The notes beneath the pieces are model-generated. The model was not told the origin of the DNA, searched no databases, and saw only the letters and a program-made list of their open reading frames with translations. Shown piece after piece: positions 26,060 to 36,379 of a DNA stretch of 59,749 nucleotides. Both the position numbers and the translations under genes were made by a program. Within the stretch, counting starts at the first letter, position 1; every line of letters starts with the position of its first letter. Source of the DNA: Actinomycetota bacterium. GTDB taxonomy: Bacteria; Actinomycetota; Acidimicrobiia; Acidimicrobiales; JAMCPL01. The stretch spans positions 1-59,749 of the forward strand of contig JAMCPL010000018.1 in the NCBI GenBank assembly GCA_023379675.1. Reading direction: 5' to 3'.

Positions 26060-27055
26060 ATGCCTCGAAACCCGGACCTGAAAAGCCATATCCAGCAGCT
26101 TCGGAGCTACCGGCCAGCTTTAAGGTATTATGGCAAAGACCTGCCGGTGCTAGGATTAGAGCTGATGGAAGCCAAAGAGGCCTCGACGATCATTCTTGTG
26201 AGAGACACTATCCATGAGAGCATTGACGTCCTTATGTTGAAAAGGAATCTGCAATCTGGGTACGTGCCTGGTGCACACATATTCCCCGGTGGCGAAGTCG
26301 ATGCCGCCGATTACTCAGGGGACGCCATGGTGCTCTGCGATGGTATAACCGATGAGCAGGCAAGCAGGCGTCTGGGTGTTGCGCGATCTGGACTCGCCTG
26401 GTGGGTCGCCGCCATCCGGGAGTGCTTCGAAGAAGCCGGCCTGCTCTTGGCAACGCCGGCCATTCCGGCCAAATCCACCACACGGTCTACCCGGGGCTCT
26501 GGCGGGTTCGTGTCTCTGGACTCCATGGAGGATATCGAGCGTTTTAGGGAGTACAGGACTGCTGTCACGGCAGACCCCAAGAATCTGGTCGCAATCTGCC
26601 GCAATGAAGGACTTCGACTGGCAGCGGGCAGCCTCCACTACTTCAGCCATTGGGTCACACCGCACGGGGCACCAAGACGGTATGACACCCGTTTCTTTCT
26701 GGCGGTTGCTCCTTCCCGTCAACCACCCTTGCCGGACAGCCGTGAGATCGTGGAGACCATGTGGATCACGCCGCAGGATGCCCTGGCTCAATATAGGGAA
26801 GGCTCCTTTGACATGCTGATTCCAACGGTCAAGACCCTCGAGCGACTCAGCAAGTTCAACAATACTACCGCGCTCTTGGAATGGGCCGGTAGCTTGCAGT
26901 ACATACCGACCATCCAGCCTCGTCTCCATACCGAAGATGGAAACATCACCGTGCTGATCCCTGGAGATCCAGGCTACGAAGAAGTCGGCGACGGTCCTCC
27001 AACCAAGCCTGTAACGGCTGACACCCCACATCCTCGATTGTCAACACGGCCGTAA
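26060..27055 (+). CDS. Nudix hydrolase, NUDT19/acyl-CoA diphosphatase-like
   Basis: A 331-residue Nudix protein. The start of the Nudix box, AHIFPGGEVD (about 72-81), is separated from its second half AAIRECFEEAGLLLA (about 114-128) by an insertion of some 30 residues. This split is typical of NUDT19-like proteins, which hydrolyse CoA and acyl-CoA. A conserved HYFSHWVTP(H)GAPRRYDTRFF phrase follows at about 195-215, another feature of that subgroup. The last 60 residues are variable. It is convergent with uvrA. The acyl-CoA link fits the fatty-acid genes elsewhere in the window, but that is inference. Confidence 0.87.
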   Translation: MPRNPDLKSHIQQLRSYRPALRYYGKDLPVLGLELMEAKEASTIILVRDTIHESIDVLMLKRNLQSGYVPGAHIFPGGEVDAADYSGDAMVLCDGITDEQASRRLGVARSGLAWWVAAIRECFEEAGLLLATPAIPAKSTTRSTRGSGGFVSLDSMEDIERFREYRTAVTADPKNLVAICRNEGLRLAAGSLHYFSHWVTPHGAPRRYDTRFFLAVAPSRQPPLPDSREIVETMWITPQDALAQYREGSFDMLIPTVKTLERLSKFNNTTALLEWAGSLQYIPTIQPRLHTEDGNITVLIPGDPGYEEVGDGPPTKPVTADTPHPRLSTRP

Positions 27056-27096
27056 GAAACGTCTCCAAATAGATCTGGAAAGTCCGAAGCGATTTA

Positions 27097-27129
27097 CCGG
27101 TGCTTTCCCTACCTGCGGGCAAGCACCGG
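27097..27129. terminator. Stem-loop between the Nudix gene and uvrA
   Basis: CCGGTGCTT at 27097-27105 pairs with AAGCACCGG at 27121-27129 around a 15-base loop. It overlaps the last codons of uvrA and lies 42 bases after the Nudix stop, so it could act for both convergent genes. There is no U run, so an intrinsic terminator is only a possibility. Confidence 0.4.
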
Positions 27130-30069
27130 CTTCAGCACCTCCCCGGTGGCGCTACCCGCGTGGCCGGCCACCTCTTCAGGAGTGCCCTCTGCAATCAGGT
27201 ACCCGCCTCTATCCCCACCTTCCGGACCGAGTTCCAACAGCCAGTCTGCGTATTTGATCACATCCAGGTTGTGCTCGATGACCACCACGGTATTGCCCTG
27301 ATCCACCAGGCGGGCCAGCACCGCCAGCAGTTTCTTCACGTCATCGAAGTGCAACCCCGTAGTAGGCTCGTCGAGCACGTAAAGGGTATTACCTGTCGCC
27401 CTGCGCTGCAGCTCTGATGCCAGCTTCACCCGCTGCGCCTCGCCACCAGAGAGCGTTGGCGCCGGTTGACCCAGCTTCACGTAGCCCAACCCGACATCGA
27501 CCAGGGTGGACAGGTAGCGATGGATGGAAGGCTGCCGGGCAAAGAAATCCACAGCCTCATCACATGACATCGACAGCACATCCGCTATGCTCTTTCCCTT
27601 CCAGGTGATCTCCAGCGTCTCCCGATTGTACCGAGCACCTCCACACGACTCACAGGGTACATAGACATCCGGAAGGAAGTGCATCTCGATACGGATGGTC
27701 CCATCGCCTGAGCATGCCTCACACCTGCCGCCTCGTAGGTTGAAGGAGAACCGCCCCGGCTGGTACCCACGCACCTGTGCTTCGGGTATTTGTGAATAAA
27801 GACGTCTGATGTGGTCGAATACTCCGGTATAGGTGGCCGGATTCGACCGCGGAGTACGCCCGATCGGGGACTGGTCTATGGCTACTACCTTGTCCACCAG
27901 GCCCGCACCATCTATCTTCCTGTGCTTCCCAGGTAATGTCCTGGCGCCGGCAATGGATTGCCTGAGCGAAGCCAGCAGGATGTCGTTCACCAAGGTGGAC
28001 TTGCCCGATCCTGAGACACCTGTAACCGCAACCAGGCACCCCATCGGGAAAGCTGCGTCAATATCCTTGAGATTGTGTTCGGCGGCGCCTCTTACCCAGA
28101 GACGCTTGCCGGCGCCAGCCCGCCTCTTGGCCGGTACATCGATTGACATCCTGCCAGCCAGGTACGCTCCGGTCAGAGAATCAGGTGCACTCTCTATCCC
28201 GTCCACGCCACCGGCATACACCACGCGACCACCATGCTCGCCGGCGCCGGGGCCTATGTCCACAACGGTATCTGCGGAACGGATGGTCTCCTCGTCATGC
28301 TCGACCACTATGACAGTGTTGCCCAAGTCTCTCAAGCGCTTCAATGCCTGGATCAACTTAACGTTATCCCTCTGGTGAAGCCCTATGGACGGCTCGTCCA
28401 GCACATAGAGGACACCAACCAAACCGGATCCGATCTGGCTGGCCAGCCTGATCCTCTGCGCCTCGCCACCAGACAGGGTAGCAGTGGACCGCGTCAAAGT
28501 AAGGTATCCAAGCCCCACATCCACCAGGAACTGCAAGCGGGCATTTACTTCCTTGAGCAACCTGGATGCAACCAGCATGTCCCTATCGTTCAAATCCAGC
28601 TTATGCAGGATGCTAGGTATTTCAGTAACCTGAAAGGAGCAAAGCTCGTAAATGGACATATCTCCCACAGTCACTGCCAGCGATTCGGGTTTCAATCGTG
28701 CTCCTCCGCAAGAATGGCAGGGCACCTCCCTCATGTACTCTTCGATGGCTTCACGGAAGCTATCACTCTCAGCTTCGGAATGCCTGCGCTCCAGCCACGG
28801 CACCACTCCTTCGTAACGGGTGGTGAACGACCGCCTCCTTCCATACCTGTTGCGGTACGATACAGCAAGCCTCTCGCTGCCCGTACCGTACAAAATCGCC
28901 TGGCGATGTGCCCTCTTGAGTTTCTTCCATGGCGTATCCGTTGAGATTCCTAGCTCCGCAGCGAACGATTCGATCAACTTGGAGAAATATCCGCTCCGGG
29001 CCTTGGCCCATGGGACTACCGCCCCGCTCGCTATTGAGAGGGTGGAGTCAGGTACAACCAGTTCAGGGTCCACCTCGAAACGGGTACCAAGGCCATTGCA
29101 CGATGGGCAAGCACCATAGGGCGAGTTGAAGGAGAAGTTGCGAGGCTCCAGGTTGCTAAATGAGATCCCGCAATCATTACAAGCCAGATCCTCCGAAAAA
29201 GTGACCAGCTCATCCTCACCGTCAGTACCATGACCCGGACTTCCTGCCCCGCTGGCACTCGCCACATCGCCGGTGCCCTTTGCCACACCTTCAGCACCAT
29301 GGGCCACTCCCGCATCACCAGCTCGCATCAGGAGCACCTCCGCGACTCCGCCACTGAGAGCGAGCGCAGTCTCCATGGACTCAGTGAGCCGCTGGCGTAT
29401 CCCGCTACGCACCACCAGCCGATCCACCACCGCCTCTATGGTGTGCTGCTCGTAACGCGCAAGCGGCGGCCGGCTGCTCTCCGCCAGTTCCACGACATGC
29501 CCATCGACCCTGGCGCGCGCATACCCTTCTGCCATAAGCTCGTCGAGCACTGCTTCATGCTCACCTTTGCGACCATGCACGACGGGAGCCAGTACCATGA
29601 ACCGTGTACCTTCGTCCATTGCAAGGATCCTGTCCACCATCTGCTGGGGAGTCTGCTGGGCAACCAGCTTGCCGCAGTTCGGGCAGTGGGGCTTCCCTGC
29701 GCGCGCATATAGTACGCGCAGGTAGTCGTAGATCTCAGTGACGGTGCCTACTGTGGAACGAGGATTATGGCTGGCCGCTTTCTGATCAATGGATATAGCG
29801 GGAGACAGCCCCTCGATGGAATCCACATCCGGTTTCTCCATCTGGCCGAGGAACTGCCTGGCATAAGCAGAAAGCGACTCGACATAGCGCCGCTGCCCTT
29901 CTGCATAGATCGTGTCAAAAGCAAGGGAAGACTTACCCGATCCGGACAGTCCGGTGACAACCACCAACTGGTCCCTTGGGATCTCCAGGTTGACATCCTT
30001 CAGGTTGTGTTCCCTTGCTCCCCTTATTACTATCGAATCGCCCACATATACAGGATACGTGATTTGCAC
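27109..30069 (-). CDS. uvrA: Excinuclease ABC subunit A
   Basis: A 986-residue UvrA, the damage-recognition ATPase of nucleotide excision repair. The first Walker [15 protein letters not shown] (about 40-53) and the second [14 protein letters not shown] (near 680) are present, with signature motifs [11 protein letters not shown] and [11 protein letters not shown]. Zinc modules are visible as CPNC and CNDCG ... CPSCNGLG, and a third as CEACSGDG ... CESCGG. A Gly/Ala/Asp-rich insertion of about 35 residues (roughly 250-285, [12 protein letters not shown] and following) precedes the second zinc module and is not part of typical UvrA. It follows dedA on the same strand. Confidence 0.98.
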   Translation of the reverse strand: MQITYPVYVGDSIVIRGAREHNLKDVNLEIPRDQLVVVTGLSGSGKSSLAFDTIYAEGQRRYVESLSAYARQFLGQMEKPDVDSIEGLSPAISIDQKAASHNPRSTVGTVTEIYDYLRVLYARAGKPHCPNCGKLVAQQTPQQMVDRILAMDEGTRFMVLAPVVHGRKGEHEAVLDELMAEGYARARVDGHVVELAESSRPPLARYEQHTIEAVVDRLVVRSGIRQRLTESMETALALSGGVAEVLLMRAGDAGVAHGAEGVAKGTGDVASASGAGSPGHGTDGEDELVTFSEDLACNDCGISFSNLEPRNFSFNSPYGACPSCNGLGTRFEVDPELVVPDSTLSIASGAVVPWAKARSGYFSKLIESFAAELGISTDTPWKKLKRAHRQAILYGTGSERLAVSYRNRYGRRRSFTTRYEGVVPWLERRHSEAESDSFREAIEEYMREVPCHSCGGARLKPESLAVTVGDMSIYELCSFQVTEIPSILHKLDLNDRDMLVASRLLKEVNARLQFLVDVGLGYLTLTRSTATLSGGEAQRIRLASQIGSGLVGVLYVLDEPSIGLHQRDNVKLIQALKRLRDLGNTVIVVEHDEETIRSADTVVDIGPGAGEHGGRVVYAGGVDGIESAPDSLTGAYLAGRMSIDVPAKRRAGAGKRLWVRGAAEHNLKDIDAAFPMGCLVAVTGVSGSGKSTLVNDILLASLRQSIAGARTLPGKHRKIDGAGLVDKVVAIDQSPIGRTPRSNPATYTGVFDHIRRLYSQIPEAQVRGYQPGRFSFNLRGGRCEACSGDGTIRIEMHFLPDVYVPCESCGGARYNRETLEITWKGKSIADVLSMSCDEAVDFFARQPSIHRYLSTLVDVGLGYVKLGQPAPTLSGGEAQRVKLASELQRRATGNTLYVLDEPTTGLHFDDVKKLLAVLARLVDQGNTVVVIEHNLDVIKYADWLLELGPEGGDRGGYLIAEGTPEEVAGHAGSATGEVLKPVLARR

Positions 30070-30181
30070 ATACTACAGTACCGGGTCGGACCCACCTGGA
30101 ATATCCATCTGCTGCATATTCCACCCGAGCGCCATACGGTGACACCCGCCAAGCAGGAGCAGCAGTTGCCAACCGCTGCGA

Positions 30182-30796
30182 TCAATCGGCCATGGACCGG
30201 CGTTCAGCAGCTACCTCGCGCAACCGATGGGCCATGAACGCAACGACAGCAAGCACCGCGGCCGCAACCACCACATACCCCGCGTCGGTGAACTTCGCCG
30301 CTATCTGCTGCCAGTGATGAGCCATTACGTCGCCTATCCCGGCCAGCACGCTGTCCCATACCAGGGAGCCTATCACCGTGAACACTCCAAATCTCACCGG
30401 ACTCATCTCCGCTATGCCTGCAGGCAGCGATACGAACGTCCTGATTACCGGCAAGAGGCGGCCAACCAGCACCCCCCAATCACCGTTGCGCGAGAACCAT
30501 TTCTCGGCCCGTTCGAGATCCTTTTTGGTAAGCAGCACAAAGCGGCCATAACGTTCGACCAGCGCCCGACCGCCGGTCATCCCCACTCCCCAGGCTATGA
30601 ACGCACCACCAAGCTCCCCTACCGTACCCACCAGGATGACCGCAGGCAAGCTGAGCCTTCCGGTTGCCACAAGTCCTCCCGCCAGTGCACCGGCAAAAGT
30701 CATTGTCACTTCGGAGGGTATAGGTATACAGGCCGACTCCCCGACCGCCAGCAAGAACAGCGCGAGATAGCCCCAAGTGGTAAGAAAATGTTCCAT
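30182..30796 (-). CDS. DedA family membrane protein
   Basis: A 204-residue DedA/SNARE-associated family protein with about five hydrophobic segments. The family marks are ESACIPIPSEVTMTFAGAL near the N-terminus, a GELGGAFIAWGVG turn, and the amphipathic GRLLPVIRTFVSLPAGIAEM with the conserved Arg and Pro residues. DedA proteins are membrane transporters or flippases needed for envelope homeostasis and, in some members, undecaprenyl-phosphate recycling. It lies 55 bases after the small zinc-ribbon-like gene of the Liv operon and may be co-transcribed. Confidence 0.93.
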   Translation of the reverse strand: MEHFLTTWGYLALFLLAVGESACIPIPSEVTMTFAGALAGGLVATGRLSLPAVILVGTVGELGGAFIAWGVGMTGGRALVERYGRFVLLTKKDLERAEKWFSRNGDWGVLVGRLLPVIRTFVSLPAGIAEMSPVRFGVFTVIGSLVWDSVLAGIGDVMAHHWQQIAAKFTDAGYVVVAAAVLAVVAFMAHRLREVAAERRSMAD

Positions 30797-30851
30797 GGAA
30801 TATTTATAGTCTATATTTGCGCCTGTGGATGGTCACCGGCCTGCCGGCGTC

Positions 30852-31145
30852 TCAGTTCCCTCCGCTGCCGCCGAGATGCCAGAAACCACATACGTCGCAC
30901 TTATATACTGCCAGATCGAAACCCCTCTCCATTCTCAGCCCGAACGCAGATCTATTGGCTTCTTCTACACTGCGAAATTGCACCTTGGCGGCGCCATCCG
31001 AACGCCAATGACCAAGGCGCGGTGGTTGCATGTGCGGATCGCGACCACTGGCCCTGCCACCTCCGTGGTACCGGCCTCCATGGTTCCGACCTCCATGGTT
31101 CCGACCCTTACGGTTAAGCTCCCCATCCTTCCGATTGCCAGTCAC
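30852..31145 (-). CDS. Small CxxCGxWHxG zinc-ribbon-like protein
   Basis: A 97-residue protein whose ATG overlaps the livF stop (ATGA). The first 40 residues are basic and contain tandem NHGGR / YHGGG units encoded by a short direct repeat. The second half reads AKVQFRSVEEANRSAF ... LAVYKCDVCGFWHLGG. A half zinc ribbon with CxxCGxWHxG after a short helix is a pattern I associate with small actinobacterial proteins of unknown function. It could bind one zinc through two Cys and a His, or dimerise. Coupling to livF suggests co-expression, not necessarily a transport role. Confidence 0.6.
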   Translation of the reverse strand: MTGNRKDGELNRKGRNHGGRNHGGRYHGGGRASGRDPHMQPPRLGHWRSDGAAKVQFRSVEEANRSAFGLRMERGFDLAVYKCDVCGFWHLGGSGGN

Positions 31146-32029
31146 GGTATTACGGGAAGCAGTGAGCGCGAAATCGCATCGATCTCGCTCGCAGTACCCG
31201 ATGCAGCGACCCGACCGCCTGAAAGCACCACTACACCATCCACCAGCTCCACTACGCGCTGAGGATGCTGTTCCACAATCAATAGCGCTATACCGCTCTG
31301 CCGCAACCGGGCAAGTGCCTCGAAGACCTCATCCACCATCGCCGGCGACAAGCCCAACGACAGCTCATCGACCATCACAAGCTTGTGGGGAGCAACGACC
31401 ACTTTCGCCAGCGAGAGCATCCTCTGCTCTCCACCGGACAGGGTACCTGCAATCTGGTTGCTCCTATCTTTGAGCCTGGGAAAGAGCTCGTAAGCCTTTT
31501 CTGCAACATCAGCATAAGAACCGCTGAACCCTCTGGACAGTGCAAAAGCATCCAGGCCGCGCCTGCCGCTGCGCCCATCAATATTACCCGTGCCAGCAGA
31601 GGCAGGTCGACCACTGTATCCGCCGGATACGTTACGAGGTTCTCCCAGGGCGGCCAACTCCAAGTTCTCCCTGACGCTCAATGTGGCGAAGACGGATCTC
31701 CCCTCGGCAACATGCACCAGCCCGCGCCTTGCTATCTTCCAGGCCGGCCATCCAGTAATATCCCTACCCTCATAGATGACCTTGCCGGATGATATATGGA
31801 GCAGCCCTGAGACGGCCCTTACGACCGTAGACTTGCCTGCACCATTGTTGCCGAGAAGCGCCAGCGCACCACCTGGGTCGATATGAAACGACACGCTGAA
31901 GAGGACTTTGTAAGGACCATAGGATACGTAGATTTCATCGACATCCAACAGTGGCTCCCTAGTGGAATCAGGCCCGGGACTTGCAACACTCGCCACCCTC
32001 TCCTTCTCGGTCTGCTTACCCGTCACCAT
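31142..32029 (-). CDS. livF: Branched-chain amino-acid type ABC transporter ATP-binding protein (LivF)
   Basis: A 295-residue ATPase of the LivF type. Walker A is GNNGAGKST, the signature is LSGGEQRML, and Walker B is LVMVDELSLGLSP. The phrase RRGLVHVAEGRSVFATLSVRENL is diagnostic for LivF. The N-terminus carries a 25-residue charged extension, and a Gly/Ser/Arg-rich insertion (about 126-163) sits in the helical subdomain, so the protein is longer than usual. It would pair with LivG on the cytoplasmic side of the fused LivHM permease. It starts 72 bases after livG. Confidence 0.93.
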   Translation of the reverse strand: MVTGKQTEKERVASVASPGPDSTREPLLDVDEIYVSYGPYKVLFSVSFHIDPGGALALLGNNGAGKSTVVRAVSGLLHISSGKVIYEGRDITGWPAWKIARRGLVHVAEGRSVFATLSVRENLELAALGEPRNVSGGYSGRPASAGTGNIDGRSGRRGLDAFALSRGFSGSYADVAEKAYELFPRLKDRSNQIAGTLSGGEQRMLSLAKVVVAPHKLVMVDELSLGLSPAMVDEVFEALARLRQSGIALLIVEQHPQRVVELVDGVVVLSGGRVAASGTASEIDAISRSLLPVIP

Positions 32030-32101
32030 CTTGATCCCACCAGCGAGCGCATGCCTGCCATCATCCGCTGGCAGCTCTCGTATCCGTACCTTGTATGCAT
32101 G

Positions 32102-32881
32102 TCACGTACTTCCAAGATATACCTGGCGCACCTGGGAATCCGCAAGCACGGTGCCGACGTCTCCATCCGCTATTAGCTCTCCCGAATTCAGGACAGCCAG
32201 CCTGCTTGCAACCCGTCTTACCATCTGCAGGTCGTGCTCGACAATCACCGTAGCGGTACGTCCGTTGCCCTGTAGCCGCTCCAGCATAGTGATGATCAGT
32301 TCCGTCTCCGAAGCATCAAGCCCTGATGAGGGCTCATCAAGCATCAGTAAAATGGGCTCGAGGATGAATGCCCTAGCCAACTCCACCAACCTTCCGTGAC
32401 CCAGGCTGAGTGCTTCTGCGGGAGTATCCGCCACCTCCGCCAAGTCGAAAAGTTCCAATACATCACTTACCCTGTCCAGCTCTTCACGTGCCGGTACGCC
32501 ATGACCCCTCAAATCCTTGAAGATACTACCGCTGTGCCTGTGCACCCTGTCCGCAACAAGGAGATGTTCCCTCGGAGTCATGCCGCTGAAAAGCTCCAAC
32601 CGCTGGAAGGTACGCGCCATTCCCATGTCCGCCCTCTTCCAGACGGGTAGCGAATCTATCCTTTTCCCTTCCAGGATGACCGCACCCGCGTCGGCGCTGA
32701 TCACCCCAAGTATGCAATTGAACAAAGTGGTCTTGCCGGCGCCATTGGGCCCTATGATGCCGAGCACCTCCCCCCTCTCGACGGCGATACTGACATGCCT
32801 AAGCACTTCCAGCCCGCCGAAACACTTGGATAAATTCATCACCTTCAAAAGCTTTGCTGTTCCCGGCGTCATATCCGTCAT
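32102..32881 (-). CDS. livG: Branched-chain amino-acid type ABC transporter ATP-binding protein (LivG)
   Basis: A 259-residue ATPase with Walker A GPNGAGKTT, the LivG-typical GMARTFQRLELFSGMTPREHL, a signature reading LSLGHGRLVELARAF instead of LSGGQ, and Walker B LLMLDEPSSGLD. The degenerate signature is common in LivG. The C-terminal LNSGELIADGDVGTVLADSQVRQVYLG is the family tail. It lies 24 bases downstream of the fused permease gene and is cytoplasmic, peripheral to the membrane. Confidence 0.94.
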   Translation of the reverse strand: MTDMTPGTAKLLKVMNLSKCFGGLEVLRHVSIAVERGEVLGIIGPNGAGKTTLFNCILGVISADAGAVILEGKRIDSLPVWKRADMGMARTFQRLELFSGMTPREHLLVADRVHRHSGSIFKDLRGHGVPAREELDRVSDVLELFDLAEVADTPAEALSLGHGRLVELARAFILEPILLMLDEPSSGLDASETELIITMLERLQGNGRTATVIVEHDLQMVRRVASRLAVLNSGELIADGDVGTVLADSQVRQVYLGST

Positions 32882-32905
32882 ATGAGCACCGAGCCAGCAG
32901 CCACC

Positions 32906-34948
32906 TCAGGCACCGCCATCGACATCCCTTTTGGCCTCTAATCTGTCATCACCCGCCAAGCCGTTCCCATCTCCGACATCACACGTAACGTAGCCGGAGG
33001 TAAATCGTAACCCGATACCATGATAGCCAAAATACGCCAGCACCGTCTCTGAGAGATTGAGGATGGAACGCTTCACGTAGTCCACCACGCCTTCAGGGTG
33101 GCGTACATATGTAAGTGCGGCAAGTCCGAACAGGAATGCAAGCAAAGAGGCATACCGGGACGGCAGGGTGGATATGAGTTGGCTGAGCACTGCGTAGGCC
33201 AGACCAGCCTCGATCGCTCCGGAAATGGTTCTCACGCCCACCGTAGCCACCACGACGACGAATATGAGCGACATCTCATAGCTGAAGTCGTTGGAAGATA
33301 CGGATCCCTCCAATGATCCATAGATAGCACCTCCTATGCCTGCCAGGCCTGCAGCAAGGGCGATGGTCAGTATCCTCAACCTGCGCGTATTAATGCCGAT
33401 GGATTCAGCACCCACTTCGGATCCGCGTACGGCGGCCAGCTCTCTTCCCACCGTGCCCGAACGTATGAGGGCAACAGCGACCGACGCAACCACAAGTACG
33501 ATCAGAGCAAGGATCATGAATGAACGGTTGCTGGCAAGGCTCACCGCCCCGATAGCCGGCCTTGGCACGCTGATACCACTGCCACCATTGCCCACCCACG
33601 AAAGAGGAAAGAAGATGTCAGACACCACCAGTGCAAATCCAAGCGTACCAAGTGCAAGGGCGATGCCACCAAGACGCAGGGTAGGCAGTGCCAGCAATAT
33701 GCCCGCTCCAGCAGCTATAAGACCGCCAATCAGCGCGCCGGCAATGACCGAGAGGCCCAAGTGGATTGCCAGCTGGCCCGTGGTAAACGCACCAATTCCT
33801 GCAAAAGTGGCCTGAGCAAGCGACACCTGTCCCGACATCCCCGTGAGCAGAACTATGGAAAGGAAAATCACCGAGTAAGCGACACCAAGACCCAAAGTGA
33901 ACACCCAGTTGGAAGGTATCCAGGTAAGCACCGACACCGCAAAGGAGATGGCCAGTGCAGCAGCTAATATCCTGCTGCCTACGAATACTGCCGTCGGGCG
34001 GCGCGGTGCATCCAGGCATGGCGGTGGCGGCTCGCATCCCTGCATCGGATCGCTCACTTCTCGCTTGACGCGGAATCTCGGCAGCGCTATCAGGAGCACG
34101 AGCAGCACTATGAACGGAAAGGCCGACGGAACTCCAGCGGCTATGGTGCTACCGGTAGGAAGGTAGCCCGAAATCAGTTCCTGGGCAATACCCAGGAATA
34201 CGCCACCGATTAGCGTAAGCGGGAGGCTTACAAAAGCACCAAAGGCACCTGCTGCGATAGCGGCTACGAGAAGATCGGTAAAGTTAAGCGAACTGAGCTG
34301 GGCGTAGAGAGGCGCAAGCAGCACACCGGCCAGACCGGCAAACAGGCTGGAGAGTACCCACGCAACCGCACCTATCAGGTCGGAGCGTACCCCATGGAGC
34401 TGGGCAAGGCGTGGACTCTCGACGACCGCTCGCATCTCCAAGCCCAACTTGGTGAACTTCAGCATGCTCCACAGGAATGCGACGGCCAAAATAGTAATGA
34501 CAGTAGTAGACAGCTCGTTGCCATTTACCGCGAACCCTACAAAATGAAAATACACTTTGCTCGTATCGAGAAGGAGTGCAGGAGGGCTGAGCCGCGTGGA
34601 ATCGCCGAAAATCATCTGGGCCGCGCTGGGGAGCACTATCAGCAGGCCCAGTGCAGGCACCAGTTTGACAAACTGACTCGCATTACGTGTATACCTGAAG
34701 ATTATGCGATCAAGCAGCAACCCGAGAGCAGGAGATAGCACAACTATAGCCAGGATGGCGGCCGCCCATTTAGGCCAACCATGATTGACCGATACGTAGA
34801 ATACTAGTGCCGATACATATGCCTGTGCACCAAACGCCAGGTTGAACACCCCGGACGCCCGGTAGGTAAGGACCAGCCCAGCACCCATGAGGGCAAAGAC
34901 ACATCCCAGCGGCACTCCGGGCAACCCAAAAGCGACAAGCTGGCTCAC
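32906..34948 (-). CDS. Fused LivH-LivM ABC transporter permease
   Basis: A 680-residue fusion of two permease subunits. The LivH-like half (about 1-295) begins GLPGVPLGCVFALMGAGLVLTYRASGVFNLAFGAQAY, with each part typical of LivH. The LivM-like half (about 320-640) has GMSGQVSLAQATFAGIGAF and SIGINTRRLRILTIALAAGLAGIGGA, the EAA-type coupling region. Around 15 hydrophobic segments are expected. The last 40 residues are hydrophilic. The GTG start overlaps the stop of the binding-protein gene (GTGA). Fused LivHM permeases are known in actinobacteria; substrate could be branched-chain amino acids, amides or urea. Confidence 0.92.
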   Translation of the reverse strand: MSQLVAFGLPGVPLGCVFALMGAGLVLTYRASGVFNLAFGAQAYVSALVFYVSVNHGWPKWAAAILAIVVLSPALGLLLDRIIFRYTRNASQFVKLVPALGLLIVLPSAAQMIFGDSTRLSPPALLLDTSKVYFHFVGFAVNGNELSTTVITILAVAFLWSMLKFTKLGLEMRAVVESPRLAQLHGVRSDLIGAVAWVLSSLFAGLAGVLLAPLYAQLSSLNFTDLLVAAIAAGAFGAFVSLPLTLIGGVFLGIAQELISGYLPTGSTIAAGVPSAFPFIVLLVLLIALPRFRVKREVSDPMQGCEPPPPCLDAPRRPTAVFVGSRILAAALAISFAVSVLTWIPSNWVFTLGLGVAYSVIFLSIVLLTGMSGQVSLAQATFAGIGAFTTGQLAIHLGLSVIAGALIGGLIAAGAGILLALPTLRLGGIALALGTLGFALVVSDIFFPLSWVGNGGSGISVPRPAIGAVSLASNRSFMILALIVLVVASVAVALIRSGTVGRELAAVRGSEVGAESIGINTRRLRILTIALAAGLAGIGGAIYGSLEGSVSSNDFSYEMSLIFVVVVATVGVRTISGAIEAGLAYAVLSQLISTLPSRYASLLAFLFGLAALTYVRHPEGVVDYVKRSILNLSETVLAYFGYHGIGLRFTSGYVTCDVGDGNGLAGDDRLEAKRDVDGGA

Positions 34949-36372
34949 GGCCCGCTCAGCAGGGGAGGCACTCCAACCGGTAGCGGCACGATACGGTGTA
35001 TCGGGCCGTGGACAGGCGGCTTAGGTGGAAAGCAGGAAAATACACTCGGTGGAGTGGTAAACACCGGAACGAACCTACCGCTTCTGGCCTGGATAAAGGA
35101 AGTGCAGTTGTAAGGACTGGTATTCGGTCCATGCGAGACGCGCCAGTCGACAGGGGAAAGGATACCATCAGCCGTATAGCTGGTCAGACGGTTGATCGCG
35201 GAAACCAGCCTGGTCCTGGAAAGATTTTTACCGGCCATCCGCAACCCTTTGACAAACAGATCAGCATTCACCCATCCAGTCAGTGCCGGCTCGCTCGGCA
35301 ACTTACCAGGCTCGTATTTCTTCATCATAGCTATGAATTCATCTAAACCCGGGTACTTGCCGGGATAAAGGCTTGCCGCCTCGAACGGGGCATTGAGAAG
35401 GAGAAAATATACGCCGTTCATCTGTGAGGGGTACTTCTGGAGCGCCTGCCGATCATACCCGTTGTACCAGAGCTGGGAGACGCGGGAAAGGCCGTCCTGG
35501 CTCATGATGCTGGAAAGACTTATGTTGGCACTGAGGTCCATGCAGGAAACCACCATATCCACATGATCTGCGGCCATTTTGGTGACAGCTGCATGCAACC
35601 CGGTTGCCGTAAGCGGTATGCCTAAATTCTCATAGGCCAAATTCACGCCGTAACGCTTGAAGGCATTTATGGCGCCCTGGCACCCCTGCTGCGATTGGGT
35701 GACATCCAGGGCGATCACCCCCACGTTCCTGGCGCCGAGCTTCTCGGCCAGGTAGGCAGCTTGTAGCTGGGGAGCGGTAAAGCTCTGGTAAGACCCGTCC
35801 TCGCCGAAAAGACTCGGCCCGGCTGACCACTGGCTGTTGGGATTCACATCCAGACCGAAGGTAGGCACATTGTTGGAAGCCAGGTACCCTGCCCCAGTAA
35901 ATGATGGAGTAGCAACGCCGACTACGGCAAATACATGATCCTGGTCGACCAGCGTACGTGCCAGCTGGCTGTCCAGGGAAGGATCGGACTGGTCATCCAT
36001 GGGATATGCAAAGTCTATCTTACGGCCGTATACGCCGCCATCTGCATTGACCATGTCGAAATAGGCCTTCACTCCTTGATAGATAGGAGCAAAGTCACCG
36101 GTAACTGGTCCCGTCAACGACGCAAGTCCCCCAACCACAATCTTGTGAGGAAATACGCCATCGGTATTACCCGAAGTGGTGCTTATCTGCCCTGCATTGC
36201 CACAGGCGGCAAGCAAGAGCAGGAGTACCATGACAGCCGCGACCGAGACTGACATGTTCTTGACCCTGACCTTGCCCGGCGGGCAATGATTGATCGACTG
36301 GTCATGGGTTGCATGAACCTCCCCGTCCCTGACGACGGGGGTTGCGACCGCGTTCCGCTCAAAGCGCTCCAA
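34945..36372 (-). CDS. ABC transporter substrate-binding lipoprotein (LivK type)
   Basis: A type-1 periplasmic-binding (Peripla_BP_6) protein. The TTG at 36372 is chosen because AAAGGAGG lies at an ideal seven bases upstream and a -10 box sits just before that, so earlier starts at up to 36438 would not be transcribed. The 475-residue product has an unusually long hydrophilic n-region, then SVAAVMVLLLLLAACG with the lipobox Cys at about 57. An ATG at 36255 next to the hydrophobic segment is the alternative. The mature part has IVVGGLASLTGPVTGDFAPIYQG and KIDFAYPMDDQSDPS, typical of amino-acid or amide receptors. It heads the Liv operon; the last codons overlap the permease gene. Confidence 0.9.
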   Translation of the reverse strand: MERFERNAVATPVVRDGEVHATHDQSINHCPPGKVRVKNMSVSVAAVMVLLLLLAACGNAGQISTTSGNTDGVFPHKIVVGGLASLTGPVTGDFAPIYQGVKAYFDMVNADGGVYGRKIDFAYPMDDQSDPSLDSQLARTLVDQDHVFAVVGVATPSFTGAGYLASNNVPTFGLDVNPNSQWSAGPSLFGEDGSYQSFTAPQLQAAYLAEKLGARNVGVIALDVTQSQQGCQGAINAFKRYGVNLAYENLGIPLTATGLHAAVTKMAADHVDMVVSCMDLSANISLSSIMSQDGLSRVSQLWYNGYDRQALQKYPSQMNGVYFLLLNAPFEAASLYPGKYPGLDEFIAMMKKYEPGKLPSEPALTGWVNADLFVKGLRMAGKNLSRTRLVSAINRLTSYTADGILSPVDWRVSHGPNTSPYNCTSFIQARSGRFVPVFTTPPSVFSCFPPKPPVHGPIHRIVPLPVGVPPLLSGP

Positions 36373-36379
36373 TGGACAG

